64,000 nucleotides of DNA, taken from positions 6,959,549-7,023,548 of the forward strand of contig NC_062990.1 of the NCBI RefSeq assembly GCF_023078275.1, read 5' to 3'. Position 1 is the stretch's first letter; each line of letters begins with the position of its first letter. A model generated the notes under the pieces. The model saw only the letters and a program-made list of their open reading frames with translations. It did no database searches and was not told the origin of the DNA. The DNA is from Leguminivora glycinivorella (Eukaryota; Arthropoda; Insecta; Lepidoptera; Tortricidae). A program made the translations under genes and the position numbers. Below, in pieces: positions 10,220 to 21,299 of the stretch.

Positions 10220-11030
10220 CAGGGTGGCCCATTCAAATCGGTCAGTATGGGAAAGTCTGAAACTGTAAGACATACGAAGATTTGTTCTTAGGAACCATGT
10301 CACCGATTTTGATAAAAAGAAAAACTGCATTCATACAATTAAAAAAAAAAGTGTACCCAGCTGGGGAATCGAACCCGGTTGTTTTGAAAAAATAAACACA
10401 CTATTTCTATTCAGATATCGTTTGTGTAGGTCTTAAGCAGTAAATATCTCTAAGAAACATAATGTCTAAAATGAATAAAATGCATTTTTTTCACATACTT
10501 TAATTTATCATAGTAGGAGTTCAAAGTGACCACCGTTACAATATTCAGCAAGTTCACTTCATCTTTACAACAGTGTACAAAAATAGCTATAACACCGTTG
10601 AAGACCTAAAAGTAGCCATAGAGTCAACTTTAACGCAGATTCACCACATGAAGATACAAAATGCAATAGTAAGATCGTTACCTAGACGTGTTGAATATTG
10701 TATTGAAAAAGACGGTGGTCACTTTGAACACCTACTATGATAAATTAAAGTATGTGAAAAAAATGCATTTTATTCATTTTAGACATTATGTTTCTTAGAG
10801 ATATTTACTGCTTAAGACCTACACAAACGATATCTGAATAGAAATAGTGTAAGTTTATTTTTTCAAAACAACCGGGTTCGATTCCCCAGCTGGGTACACT
10901 TTTTTTTTTAATTGTATGAATGCAGTTTTTCTTTTTATCAAAATCGGTGACATGGTTCCTAAGAACAAATCTTCGTATGTCTTATAGTTTCAGACTTTCC
11001 CATACTGACCGATTTGAATGGGCCACCCTG
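10220..11030. mobile_element. Foldback Tc1/mariner-type element with transposase tail
   Basis: Bounded by CAGGGTGGCCCATTC and GGGCCACCCTG, flanked by TA. The arms are about 300 bp each (10220-10520 and 10730-11030) and nearly identical. The 210-bp middle translates to the end of a transposase-like protein (IQNAIVRSLPRRVEYCIE, GGHFEHLL, then stop). Each arm contains the B-box-like GGGTTCGATTCCCCAGCTGG. The catalytic domain is missing, so it is non-autonomous. The superfamily call rests on the TA duplication and the C-terminal motif. Confidence 0.75.
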
Positions 11031-11146
11031 TATATACATGTATAGATTGTATATTACGATGTTGTTTTGTAAATAATGAGAAATGAGTACGCTAGATATC
11101 AAAATGAACAACTACGAAATATCACTAGTGTAAAGTTTATACTTTA

Positions 11147-11303
11147 TACATATCGTCACTACTTTTAAAAAAATTCATATCTCACGCTGCTCCTCAAAGT
11201 TAAAACGCAGTAAGTCTATATGCATTTCATACATACTTACTACCATTTTCTTTTCATTGACAGACGAAGATACAAATTTTTAAAAAAGTAGTGACGATAT
11301 GGC
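11147..11303. mobile_element. Short TIR MITE
   Basis: CATATCGTCACTACTTTTAA at the left pairs with TTAAAAAAGTAGTGACGATATG at the right. It has an AT-rich interior and no coding capacity. Confidence 0.7.
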
Positions 11304-11312
11304 AATAACAAC

Positions 11313-11545
11313 AAAATTAAATTAAAAAAAAAATCTCCGACATAGTGGACCGATTTTCATGGAACATGGCTAAGAACACTACCGACTATCGCAGAATTAA
11401 AAAAAAAAAACGAAATCGGTTCATCCGTTCAGGAGCTACGATGCCACAGACAGACACACACAAACAGCCAGGCAGACAGTGAGACAGACAGACAGACACG
11501 TCAAACTTACAACGCCCCGTCGTTTTTGCGTCGTTGGTTAAACAT
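11313..11545 (-). repeat. GACA-repeat element copy
   Basis: Same block order as 6860-7092 (ATAGTGGACCGATTTTCATG, CACAGACAGACACACAC, CGTCGTTTTTGCGTCG). Confidence 0.65.
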
Positions 11546-11988
11546 AGCAAATATCAGACCTTATCAAATTATTTATGAGATCCGACATCGCATATAGTAA
11601 CGATATCCTGTATATTAAAAAAATCTTTGACAGTCCTACATCCGGTATCGGATCGGATAATGCGAAAGCGCTCTAACCCCAAGGAACAAAACAATACCAA
11701 GAATTCCAAACCTTCACAATTCTGCCGAACTTAAATATGCTAATTAATTAATTTTACAAATATCTGCCCAATTCTTAAACTGACGACAATTCTGAAGTAT
11801 TCGGAATCCGCGCTGGGGCCTCATTTTCGCGATTTGCCCCAATTCGGGGCAATCCGGGGTACTCTGGGGTGATCCGACAGTGTTATGTGTGTGGCAAGTT
11901 AAAAGTTTCAGGCGATTTTATGACGTTTGAAAATATGTGACGTGAAATTGTCAGTTGTTGATAAGGTCGTTTTTAAGCGAAAGTTTAA
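11546..11988. other. Spacer
   Basis: No gene or repeat recognised. A short run of GGGGCAA/GGGGTAC motifs occurs near 11840-11870. Confidence 0.4.
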
Positions 11989-12127
11989 CCCCCTTATTCA
12001 TAAACGTACACTAAAGTTACCAAGCCGATAAAGTTCGTTTGTCCCTTTCTATCACAACAATACGTCGGAAAGGGACAAACGAACTTTATCGGCATGATAA
12101 CTTTAGTGAACGTATATGAATAGGGGG
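11989..12127. mobile_element. Palindromic MITE (CCCCTTATTCATAAACG), copy 1
   Basis: Arms CCCCCTTATTCATAAACGT ... ACGTATATGAATAGGGGG and CCGATAAAGTTCGTTTGTCC ... GGACAAACGAACTTTATCGG. Second copy at 22617-22746. Confidence 0.8.
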
Positions 12128-12384
12128 TAAGACTATAGCGACTTATTGATAATTTATAACTATTATTTTGGTTGAAAATGACAGATATTATTTTTCTACT
12201 CGTCGACTTTGAATCTATATTTAAAAATATATTTTAAGCGGGTTACTCACGTATTAAGTCGATATAGCGTTCGACATGTTTCAAGTCTCACGGGAGTTTT
12301 ACAGTTAAGACTTTGAATCTGTCAATTAGGACACCACAGGATATAATTAAGCTTTACACTCTCGTACTGTACTATTAGGCCACT

Positions 12385-12625
12385 CAGCAATAAATTCACG
12401 CCTGTATCCCATAAAGGGGTAGGCAGAGCACATGAAACTACAAAAAATCTCAGTGCCATTCTTGGCAATTAAAGGGTTGAAAGGAAACGAAAATTGTGAC
12501 ATTGCAGTGACAGGTTGCCAGCCTCTCGCCTACGCCACTTTAACCCAAATCCCACAGTCGACTTCTACGACAGCCACGGGAATAAAGGGGGTGGTGAAAT
12601 TCTTAACCCGTCACCACACGGGCAA
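12385..12625 (+). repeat. Dispersed repeat (CACGCCTGTATCCCATAAAG family)
   Basis: Runs from the CCTGTATCCCATAAAGGGG block to CGTCACCACACGGGC. Reverse copies lie at 51900-52145 and 62635-62785 and a partial direct copy at 54298-54400. The frame at 12432-12650 is repeat sequence. Confidence 0.65.
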
Positions 12626-13480
12626 TATATATTATATCACGATAGTATAAAATACTATTTTAACATTTTAAAACTATCTTTAAGGTTTTGAATGCATACA
12701 ATTGGAATCTCTTGTCCTGGAATTCTAGTTACAAATATGTAAAGCCTGACAAGATTTTATTTGACCCTGAAAGAGTGTCGCTATAAACCGCTTTCATATG
12801 GCAATAATGTGCGGACGTCATATATAATGGGGACAGCGTGTACTGGTTTCGCGTTAATATTGGTAGAAAAATAAAACATGGTTTTAGAGAATCAAAGTTT
12901 AATAAGCACGGTTTAAATACTCGCTACTAGTTTCCGCACAGCCTAAAATCCATAAATCTTGTGCTTTTATCGAAGTCGTCGATGTTTATTTTCTTTTTGC
13001 GTGGGACCTTGTTTTGTACTGGTGTCAATGATGTAACGGCCTCCTTATTTCTATAAATATTTTTCACGGCAGAGAGAAGACACCTTAAATAAGAACAAAA
13101 AATATATTAAGCTAAATCGAAACCAAATAATCAGTACTGGAGAACCGCACTATAAACTGTCAGTACCGGACATGTCATCAACCGATTTCGGAACATTGTT
13201 ATCGAAATACAGTGAAATTCTTCATCCTTTTTTATTGTAAGTAATTTATCACGTTAAGTATAACTATTTTCACTTTTCAATATATTATTTTAGGCATATT
13301 TGCGATGAAACCGTTAAAAAATTTAAAATATTCACTTCTCGTTTACATCACTGACATACGATGACTTTCGACGACGGGTGTCAAATGGTGATTCTTGCCA
13401 GTAAAAGAAATTAGTTCAGCTGGAAATCCGCAACGTGGCGAGGGTCAAATAAAAACTTGTCAGGCTATATGTTGTAGATT
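12626..13480. other. Spacer with a possible BEL/Pao LTR remnant
   Basis: GTGTCAATGATGTAACGGCC at about 13022 resembles the BEL/Pao LTR start at 1381, and a TATAAATA-like motif follows. The remainder shows no gene. Confidence 0.3.
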
Positions 13481-13589
13481 GTGTAGATCAGTGGTGGTCA
13501 AACTTTTTCCATTGCGGGCCAAATATTGGAACGAAATTTATAAGCGGGCCAGATTTACACCAAAAATGCATTTTTTTTACTGCAGGCTC

Positions 13590-14036
13590 ATGGGCGCCTG
13601 GGGTCCGCTTTGACAACTAATCCCAAGATTTGGCGTAGACACTAGTTTTACGAAAGCGACTGTCATCTGACCTTCCAACCCGAAGGGTAACTAACCCTTA
13701 TTGGGATTAGTCCGGTTTTCTCAAGATGTTTTCCTTTACTGAATAGCGACTGGCAAATATCAAATGACATTTCGCACATAAGTTCCGAAAAAGTCCTACG
13801 TATGAGCCGGTGTTCGAAAGTATAATAAATAGTACTGTCGTACACTATGGCCACTCCATTCGATATCTGCCAGTCGCTTTTCGGTGAAGGAAAACATCGT
13901 GAGGAAACCGGACTAATTCCAATAAGGTCTAGTTTACCCTTCGGGTTGGAAGGTCAGATGGCAGTCGCTTTCGTAAAAACTAGTGCCTACGCCAAATCTT
14001 GGGATTAGTTGTCAAAGCGGACCCCAGGCTCCCATG
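13590..14036. repeat. Palindromic repeat inside the hAT-like element
   Basis: TCCGCTTTGACAACTAATCC at the left is inverted at the right (GGGATTAGTTGTCAAAGCGG), as are CTGACCTTCCAACCCGAAGG and its partner. The arms are about 150 bp with some divergence. Confidence 0.7.
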
Positions 14037-14275
14037 CTGGGATAACGCAAGGAGGATGATGACAGTATGGCCACTCCCACTCCCCGCTGAAAGTGCCGCC
14101 CAGGCGCCCACTCCCTCTCGGTTACCTCACACCGCCTGTCAGTAACGCGAACAGTCGACCTGTCATATCTCACTCATACAAGCATAGTACGCGTTCACCT
14201 ACACGGGCTTAGAATGTGTGCTAGAAGCGCGCCTCTTTCATATATTTGATCGCCAGTGTCCGAGGTGTGCTCTTA

Positions 14276-14426
14276 CGCCGTGTCTTGCGTGATCGACGGT
14301 CGCGCGATCGTCGCGCGACCGTCGCCGTCGCGTCTCATACTTCCATATCGATAAGGTTTGATTTCGTATGCGTCGCATCGCCGTCGCGCGACCATCGCGC
14401 GACCGTCGCCCACGCAAACCACGGCG
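14276..14426. mobile_element. CG-rich MITE with TTA duplication, copy 2
   Basis: Starts CGCCGTGTCTTGCGTG and ends CCACGGCG with TTA on both sides. It lies inside the hAT-like element and therefore is younger than it. Confidence 0.75.
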
Positions 14427-14622
14427 TTACCGCTAGGCCACCAGCGCTTCTGAGCACTGCAGTGCCTTGTCTTGTCATATCACACACTATTTTGTAGGAC
14501 AGGCAACGGGCCGGATAAAATCCTTTTGGGCCGTACTTTGCCCACTGGTGTAGATATTTGTCAAACTGCTCTAAAAGTCGAATCCATTATTAGCTTTTAC
14601 CATCGCCACATTCATCATAATT

Positions 14623-15008
14623 GACGACCGGTCTGGCTCAGTCGGAAGTGACCCTGCCTGCTAAGCCCTGGTCCTGCTAAGTAGGTCCTGGGTTCGAATC
14701 CCGGTAACGCCGTGTCTTGCGTGGGCGCCGTCGCGTCTCATACTTCCATATCGATAAGGTTTGATTCCGTATGCGTCGCATCGCCGTCGCGCGAACATCG
14801 CGCGACCGTCGCCCACGCAAGCCACGGCGTGAGGGAATTTATTTGTGTGAAGGGCACAGATATTTGTTCTTGAGTCATGGATGTTTTTCTGTGTATGTAT
14901 TTATCCATTAGAGTATGTGTATCGTCGCCTAGCACCCATAGTAAAGCTTTGCTTAGTTTGGGGCTAAGTTGATCTGTGTAAGGTGTCCCCAATATTTATT
15001 TATTTATT
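14623..15008 (+). repeat. tRNA-derived SINE interrupted by a MITE
   Basis: The head (GACGACCGGTCTGGCTCAGT ... GGTTCGAATCCCGGTAA) stops at 14707. The body resumes at 14830 (GAGGGAATTTATTTGTGTGA) and runs to GTGTCCCCAATATTTATTTA. The interruption is MITE copy 3, inserted at TAA/TGA. Confidence 0.8.
14708..14829. mobile_element. CG-rich MITE copy 3, inserted in the SINE
   Basis: CGCCGTGTCTTGCGTGG ... CCACGGCG, flanked by TAA on the left and TGA on the right. The right duplication has probably mutated. Confidence 0.7.
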
Positions 15009-15445
15009 TATAATTATACCAAACAAAATACAACAGCCACCCACAATACAACCGCGACAATAAAAAGACGTCTAAAGACGTCTAGTGTCGACGAACGTGT
15101 TAAGTTTTACAAGGCTATAACTTAACCCTCCACTGCATTCGCTAAAGCTTGTCCTCTCCACCGAGAGTAAGCACGTACCTTCATAAATCCAAGAATTCTG
15201 CGCGAACGCGATCCGAATAATTTAAATTAAAGAGTTATACCGCTATCACACTGTACCTTTAACACTTTCGAAACCGGGCTCTACGCGGCGCTACGACATT
15301 TTCGCTACATACGGGGAAACCCATGTAATCGGCTACGCTTCTACGAGCGGTGTACCCGACAGTCGGGTTCTTGGTAGCGAAAGTGTTAAAGGTGTTTGCT
15401 CAACGCCTTCATTTTTTAGGTGAACGTCTAGTCTAGTGCATAACC
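15009..15445. repeat. Spacer with a short inverted element
   Basis: AACACTTTCGAAACCGGGC near 15260 and its partner ending GCGAAAGTGTT near 15388 form a loose hairpin of about 130 bp. The rest is featureless. Confidence 0.4.
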
Positions 15446-15735
15446 ACAAAATTAAAATTTTGAAAACACCCTCGACTGCGACATAGTGGACCGATTTTCA
15501 TGAAACATGGCTGAGAACACTCCCGACTAACTCAGCTTTCAGACAAAAAAAATTAAATCCAAATCAGTTCCACCGTTCGGGAGCTACGATGCCACAGACA
15601 GACACACACACAGATAGACAAACAAGCAGACAGACAGACAGACAGACAGACATACAGACAAACAGACAGACAGACAAACAGACAGACACGTCAAACTTAT
15701 AACACCCCTTCGTTTTAGCGGTTATAAGTTTGACG

Positions 15736-15770
<35 letters not shown>

Positions 15771-15922
15771 GTGTGTGTCTGCCTGTGGCATCATAGCTCC
15801 CGAACGGATGAACCGATTTAGATTTAGTTTCTTTTGTTTGAAAGCTGAGTTAGTCGGTAGTGTTCTTAGCATGTTTCATAAAAATCGGTCCACTAAGTCA
15901 GGGATTTTTTCAAAAAAATTTA
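15446..15922. repeat. Two GACA-repeat elements in inverted orientation
   Basis: A minus-strand copy (15446-15718) abuts a plus-strand copy (15719-15922). They meet at the TTATAACACCCCTTCG / GGTTATAAGTTTGACGTG ends, with GACA and TGTC arrays facing each other. The SVCLSVCL-type frames on both strands are microsatellite translations. Confidence 0.7.
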
Positions 15923-15927
15923 ATCTT

Positions 15928-16760
15928 GACGACCGGGTTGGCCTAGTGGATAATGATCCTGCCTGTTATGCCAACGGTCCTGGAATCGAATCCTGGTGGA
16001 CATTTGTGTAACTGTTCTTGAGTCATGAATGTTTTCTATTATGTATTTAATCTTTTGTTTAATTATAATATAATTTATTAGGTTCCCCTTGTTTTGGCAT
16101 AATTTTATAATCAAGAATTCTTTTTGGCATAATCTATATTGGCATAATTCACCTTTCGCATAATTTGTTACGGCATAGTATAGTTACGCATAATTTGTCT
16201 AGGCAAATTTTTGTGTGTCCGAATATATTTCGTGCATAAAGGTTATTCGCCGAAAGGTTTTTATGCATAAATTATTTGTGCATAACATTGTTTACTCGAA
16301 ATTTACCACGCAGAATGATTATCATAGGTAATTTACTATATTATTGTTGCAGTTCTAACCTAACTCAACCGACATTCTTGATAAAATTTTGTAAATATTG
16401 AGGTCGCAGTTCTAACCTAACCTAACCGACTCTTCCGACAGCATTAAAAATGGGTGGTTTATTTTGATTTTAGGAATATGCCCAATACAATTATGCGAAT
16501 CAATTTTATTCATAAACACAATCGGCGTAAACAGTATTATGCGAACTTATTTTCGGACAAAGTAATATTCGTATTAGTTTACATTATGACAAAAAAGTTT
16601 TCTACCAAATTAACATTCGTCGAAAACCGATTATGCGAAGCCTGTTATGCGAAAATCGTTTCGGACAATTAAAGGTATGCCAAATAGAGGGAACCCAATT
16701 TATAAACGTATGTATCGTTGTTTGAGTACCCACAATACAAGATAATATTTTACGATATCT
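15928..16760 (+). repeat. SINE split by a 616-bp element
   Basis: The head and body (GACGACCGGGTTGGCCTAGT to TAATTTATTA, 15928-16080) continue after the insert as AATTTATAAACGTATGTATC ... GAGTACCCACAATACAAG (16697-16745), matching the second half of the full SINE at 22174. Confidence 0.65.
16081..16696. mobile_element. GGCATAA-motif element inserted in a SINE
   Basis: Ends GGTTCCCCTTGTTTTGGCAT ... ATGCCAAATAGAGGGAACCC are inverted. The left half carries repeated GGCATAAT / GCATAATTT and the right half the reverse form ATTATGCGAA. It is flanked by AATTTATTA and AATTTATAA, a 9-bp near-duplication that would fit a Mutator-type element. No transposase. Confidence 0.6.
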
Positions 16761-17094
16761 TACGATAATAAATGTCCACGTTTATAAAGGTAGGTACACA
16801 TTTTTATTGTTTTAGGTGCAATATTATCACTTTGGATATTGCCGATTATAAAAATTACATCCTGTATAGATGTCATTTAGATATCAGTTCACGTCCGAAT
16901 TATCCTCTCAGCCAAATTCCAGTGTCACGTACAAAATCTGATAACCTACTTCCACAGATGACACGAATAGATGCCGCATATCGCAATTTGGGAACTTCGA
17001 TCACATTAGCGAAGCTGAAATCGCTTGGATTGAATTTAACGACTTTGGGCCCTGAAACTAGTTCAATCGAGATTGATGTTAAATGTGGTTAGCA

Positions 17095-17400
17095 AAGACA
17101 TATATAACTCCGTATAGACAGATAAATTCTAAGAAAAAAAAACGTACCTCAGTACCATACCGAAAAAGGTGCGGTGACCTAGATGGCATTACACCTTTGG
17201 GGTACGCTCAGCTAGATGGCGCTATTATTAATATTTGACATTTTAAAACATATCAAGCTAAGAATATGGGCCAAATTGTCAAAACTGAGGTTCAAAAGTT
17301 TCAAGCCTGTGTCAAGAGATGGCAGTCTATGCACTGTGATTACACATTTTACTTCGACAGTAACTCTCTATAAAACTCGATCCTCTTTGGTAGTGATTAC
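17095..17400 (+). repeat. Dispersed repeat (TAACTCCGTATAGACAGATA family)
   Basis: Runs from TAACTCCGTATAGACAGATA through CTAGATGGCGCTATTATTAA, CAAATTGTCAAAACTGAGG and ACAGTAACTCTCTATAAAAC. An almost collinear copy is at 47395-47685 and a partial one at 1555-1690. Confidence 0.75.
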
Positions 17401-17464
17401 TTAATTTCTGTATATTTGCAGGTTTTCTACTAACATTTATAGGCCTAAGTTTCTGTGTCATGTT

Positions 17465-18382
17465 TGGGCAATTTCGCGAGGACAATCACCAAAAATACTT
17501 TTTCTACTCCCGTTGTGTTATTCGTCATTTACAGTGTCGTGCATAGATCTTTAAAACCCTACATAAAAGATGCCAGCCGGGGCCCGGCGCCCCGCGCACC
17601 CACGCATACGATATAGCTCTTAAAGCATTGTTAGGAAGCCTTTAAGGTATATAGCGGGGGCGCGGGGCGCCGGTCGGGAGCGGGCGGCGGCGGCGCGGGG
17701 GAGTGCGAGCGACAGGGTGAGGCAGGAACAGAGGGGAGGCCGACAAGTCAAAATACAGGAAACAGTGCGAATTTCACGAAAGTTATTCTAGAAAACTATA
17801 AAAAAGTAAGTGCATGGTCGTAGAAAAAGTATTGTATGCAACGGTGTTTAACTGAGTCAAAAAATACTTTTTCTCAAACGTGCAATGAAATATTGTCTTT
17901 ACGTTCCTTAAAATGGGCTGGGAAGTATCGCTTTTTGGGCGCAACAACTCGAGAGGACTGTAAAGGGATTTCATATTATTTTTTAGGCCTAGGCCTGCAA
18001 AGTAACTTTTTTTATAAAATATTGTCCTTTAGAGCATTTTTTTTTATTTCATTGTATGTTTGAGAAAAGCACTATACATGCCTCGGCGTGAAAACGGATT
18101 CCCGGCCTCGTATCCCTATCCGGCCTCGCTCGCACGCTCGCTCGGCCGTATATACCCACTTGGCCGGAAATCCTCATTTTCCCGGCCTCTGATGTAATGT
18201 ACTATTACTTTGTAACCGCTGTCCAAAGTATTTGAAAAATGGTAACGATGTGGAAAAATTAAATTTAGGACGCTTTTTTTACCTAGTAGATTCGAAAGGG
18301 CTCGTGATTCTGAGAAGGAAAAACATTAAATTTACCTATTTTGGAAAAAAAATGTCTTGAATTTTTTTCGCGAAATTGCCCG
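17465..18382. mobile_element. Candidate TIR element with a GC-rich core
   Basis: GGGCAATTTCGCGA at the left and TCGCGAAATTGCCC at the right are inverted, with GTTT on both outer sides. Inside are a GC-rich island (17575-17720, itself with inverted GGGCCCGGCGCCCC / GGGGCGCCGG) and GGCCTCG blocks at 18085-18185. Confidence 0.5.
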
Positions 18383-18600
18383 TTTTTAACCCCCGACGCA
18401 AAAACGGTTATGGAGTGTTATAACTTTCACGTGTCTGTGTATGTCTGTATGTGGCATCGTACGTAGGTCCCGAACGGATGTTATTTGAAAGCTGTATTAG
18501 TCGGGAGTGTTTTTATTCTTAGCCATGTTCGATGGAAATCGGTCCACTATGTCGGATGTATTTTCAAAATTAAAATTTTGTGGTTAGGTTATTTCGTTTA
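18383..18600 (+). repeat. GACA-repeat element copy
   Basis: AACCCCCGACGCAAAAACGG, GGTCCCGAACGGATG and AATCGGTCCACTATGTCGG in the family order. The microsatellite part is short. Confidence 0.6.
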
Positions 18601-18734
18601 GGTACTCGCTATAAACTTGTTGTACCTACAGAGGGAGTATCATACGTTTTTCAGTAGATATGGCCCTTTGAAGTTTCGACCTGACAAAAAATGTACTACC
18701 TAGCGAACTAGCGCAGGAAAAACCACCATATTTA

Positions 18735-18983
18735 CACTGAGAGAAATTTGCATTGTGAATTTAACAAGTTCGACTTGTTGCGGTTTATCCGTTTGAATCA
18801 GCCAAACGTATGTTTAAAACAATATGTGTCAGGTTGTTTTTATAAAATCGACTTGTTGATTCAAATATATTGCCGATTCAAATGACAAGTAGCTTGTTGT
18901 TTGAACCAAAGAGCACGTAGGCGCTATTTTAACCAAAAAACTTGTTGAACGAACATGAAAACTGGTTGTATTTTCTCTCAGTG
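18735..18983 (+). mobile_element. CACTGAGAGAAA MITE, copy B
   Basis: Same TIRs as 4409-4652, flanked by TA. It shares an extra GTCAGG with copy C that copy A lacks. Confidence 0.85.
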
Positions 18984-19305
18984 TACATTTCACTGAAAAT
19001 TGAATTGTATGGAGAAGGTGAACAGCGCCCCCAAAAGATAAAAAAATACGTACATTTCCCTTTACGTTTACGTCGAGTAACGTAGGTATTCTATAACGCC
19101 ATTGATTTTCGAATGAAACCAGAATCTCTATAATTCCAATTAACGTTTTAACTGATGAAAATCAAGTGTAAGCAAAATCAGGAAATCTGCTATCGGAGTG
19201 CAGTCAATTTAAATTCAAATGGACTATAATTTACTCTACATTCGAGCAAATATTGTCAGTCAATTCATTAAATTCCCAATCATAAATCTTTGAGTTAATA
19301 TAGTA

Positions 19306-19554
19306 CACTGAGAGAAAAATCAAACAGTTTTCATGTTCGTTCAACAAGTTTTTTGGTTAAAATAGCGCCTACGTGCTCTTTGGTTCAAACAACAAGCTAC
19401 TTGTCATTTGAATCGGCAATATATTTGAATCAACAAGTCGATTTTATAAAAACAACCTGACACATATTGTTTTAAACATACGTTTGGCTGATTCAAACGG
19501 ATAAACCGCAACAAGTCGAACTTGTTAAATTCACAATGCAAATTTCTCTCAGTG
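19306..19554 (-). mobile_element. CACTGAGAGAAA MITE, copy C (inverted)
   Basis: Reverse-oriented copy with TIRs and TA flanks, 322 bp downstream of copy B, so the two could form a long stem. Confidence 0.85.
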
Positions 19555-19727
19555 TACGCAAATTGTAGCAAAGGTATTAAAACATCTTTAAGAAATGCTG
19601 AACTATGAATAGTGCTCTTGAGCGAAACTTGTTATCATTTATGTTCGATAGAGCAGAAATAGATTAGCCATAGTAGCTCTTTGTCACACTTTCTTATCTA
19701 AATATATAAAAGAAGAAGCTGACTGAC

Positions 19728-19774
19728 TGACTGACTGACTGACTGACTGACTGACTGACTGACTGACTGACTGA
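19728..19774 (+). repeat. (GACT)n microsatellite
   Basis: Uninterrupted CTGA/GACT tetramers near the Helitron 5' end; an equivalent run is at 20340-20378. Confidence 0.9.
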
Positions 19775-20847
19775 CATATCAACGCACAGCCGAAACCGCT
19801 GGTCCTAGAGATTTCAAATTTGGCACGTAGGTTCCTTATGTAGTGTAGAGGAGCACTAAGAAAGGATTTTCCAAAATTCACATCCTAAGGGGGTCAAATG
19901 GGGGTTCAAAGTTTGTATGGGGAAACAAGATTAGTTTGACTATTTTATTCGAAACTTCACAGGAAGATTCCTTAAGACATATGACTGAATACGTGTTTCA
20001 GGTTTTTTGAAAATTTAACCCCTAAAAGGGTGAAAAGGGGATGATAAAGTAAAAAAATCAATATGGGTATCGTTTTTATGGTTTATCGGGTCGCTGATCA
20101 CGATAAATACAACGTTTTTAAAATCTAACGAGGCGGAAGTGAAATACCTTCTCCCCTGTTGTGGTGCAATGGGGTTTAAATATCAAAAATATATATAAAA
20201 GAAGATATTGACTGACTGACTGACATATCAATGCACAGCCATAATAATAAAATGACGTGACTGTGACGCGGCAGCGATATGGCTACATAATTACATAACA
20301 TATACATAGCATACATCTAAATATATAAAAGAAGAAGCTGACTGACTGACTGACTGACTGACTGACTGACTGACTGACATATCAACGCATAGCCGAAACC
20401 GCTGGTCCTAGAGATGTCAAATTTGGCACGTAGGTTCCTTATATAGTGTAGAGGAGCACTATGAAAGGATTTTTTAAAATTCGCCTCCTAAGGGGCTCAA
20501 ATGGGGGTTCAAAGTTTGTATGGGGAAACAAGATTAGTTTGACTATTTTATACTAAACTTCACAGGAGGATTCCTAAAGACATATGACTAAATACATGTT
20601 TCAGGTTTTTTGAAAATTTGACCCCTAAAGGGGTGCAAAGGGGTAAAGCCAAAAACACAATATGGGTATCGTTTTTATGGTTTATCGGGTCGCTGAGCAC
20701 GATAAATACAACGATTTTAAAATCTAATGAGGTGGAAAAGAAATTTTACCCCCTGTTGTAGTGCAATAGGGTTAAAATATCCAACATAGCCATAAGAGGA
20801 GCACTAAGAAAGGATTTTTCAAAGTTCACCTCCTAGCATGATAATTT

Positions 20848-20848
<1 letters not shown>

Positions 20849-20917
<69 letters not shown>

Positions 20918-20918
20918 A
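20849..20918 (+). repeat. (GGGACA)n minisatellite
   Basis: About eleven perfect GGGACA hexamers inside the Helitron. Confidence 0.95.
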
Positions 20919-21254
20919 CTTCACAGGAGGATTCCTAAAGACATATGACTAAATACATGTTTCAGGTTTTTTGAAAATTTGACCCCTAAAGGAGGTAAAG
21001 TCAAAAACACAATATGGGTATCGTTTTCATGGTTTATCGGGTCGCTGATCACGATAAATACAACGATTTTAAAATCTAATGAGGTGGAAAAGATATTTTC
21101 TCCCCTGTTGTTGTGCAATGGGGTTAAAATATCCAAAATAGCCATAAGTGTAGGTTTAGTTTTTATCTATACTTCTGGTTCAAGATTTCAAATTAACACG
21201 GAAGTTCCTTATAGGAAGGATTTTTCAAAGTTCACCTCCTAGCATGATAATTTG

Positions 21255-21264
21255 ACAGAGGCAA

Positions 21265-21299
<35 letters not shown>

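Larger units (their letters stand above)
13489..14547. mobile_element. hAT-like non-autonomous element with nested insertions
   Basis: Ends CAGTGGTGGTCAAACTTTTT ... GTACTTTGCCCACTG are a short inverted pair of the CAGTG/CACTG type. The element is flanked by an exact 8-bp duplication GTGTAGAT (13481-13488 and 14548-14555), as expected for hAT. Outer sequences contain GCGGGCCA / GGGCCG blocks. It holds a palindromic repeat (13590-14036) and a TTA-duplicating MITE (14276-14426). No transposase is present. Confidence 0.8.

Noticed and set aside
15564..15872. Cys/Ser/Val/Leu-repeat protein frames on both strands
   Set aside because: They are translations of the (GACA)n/(TGTC)n microsatellite inside two facing repeat elements.
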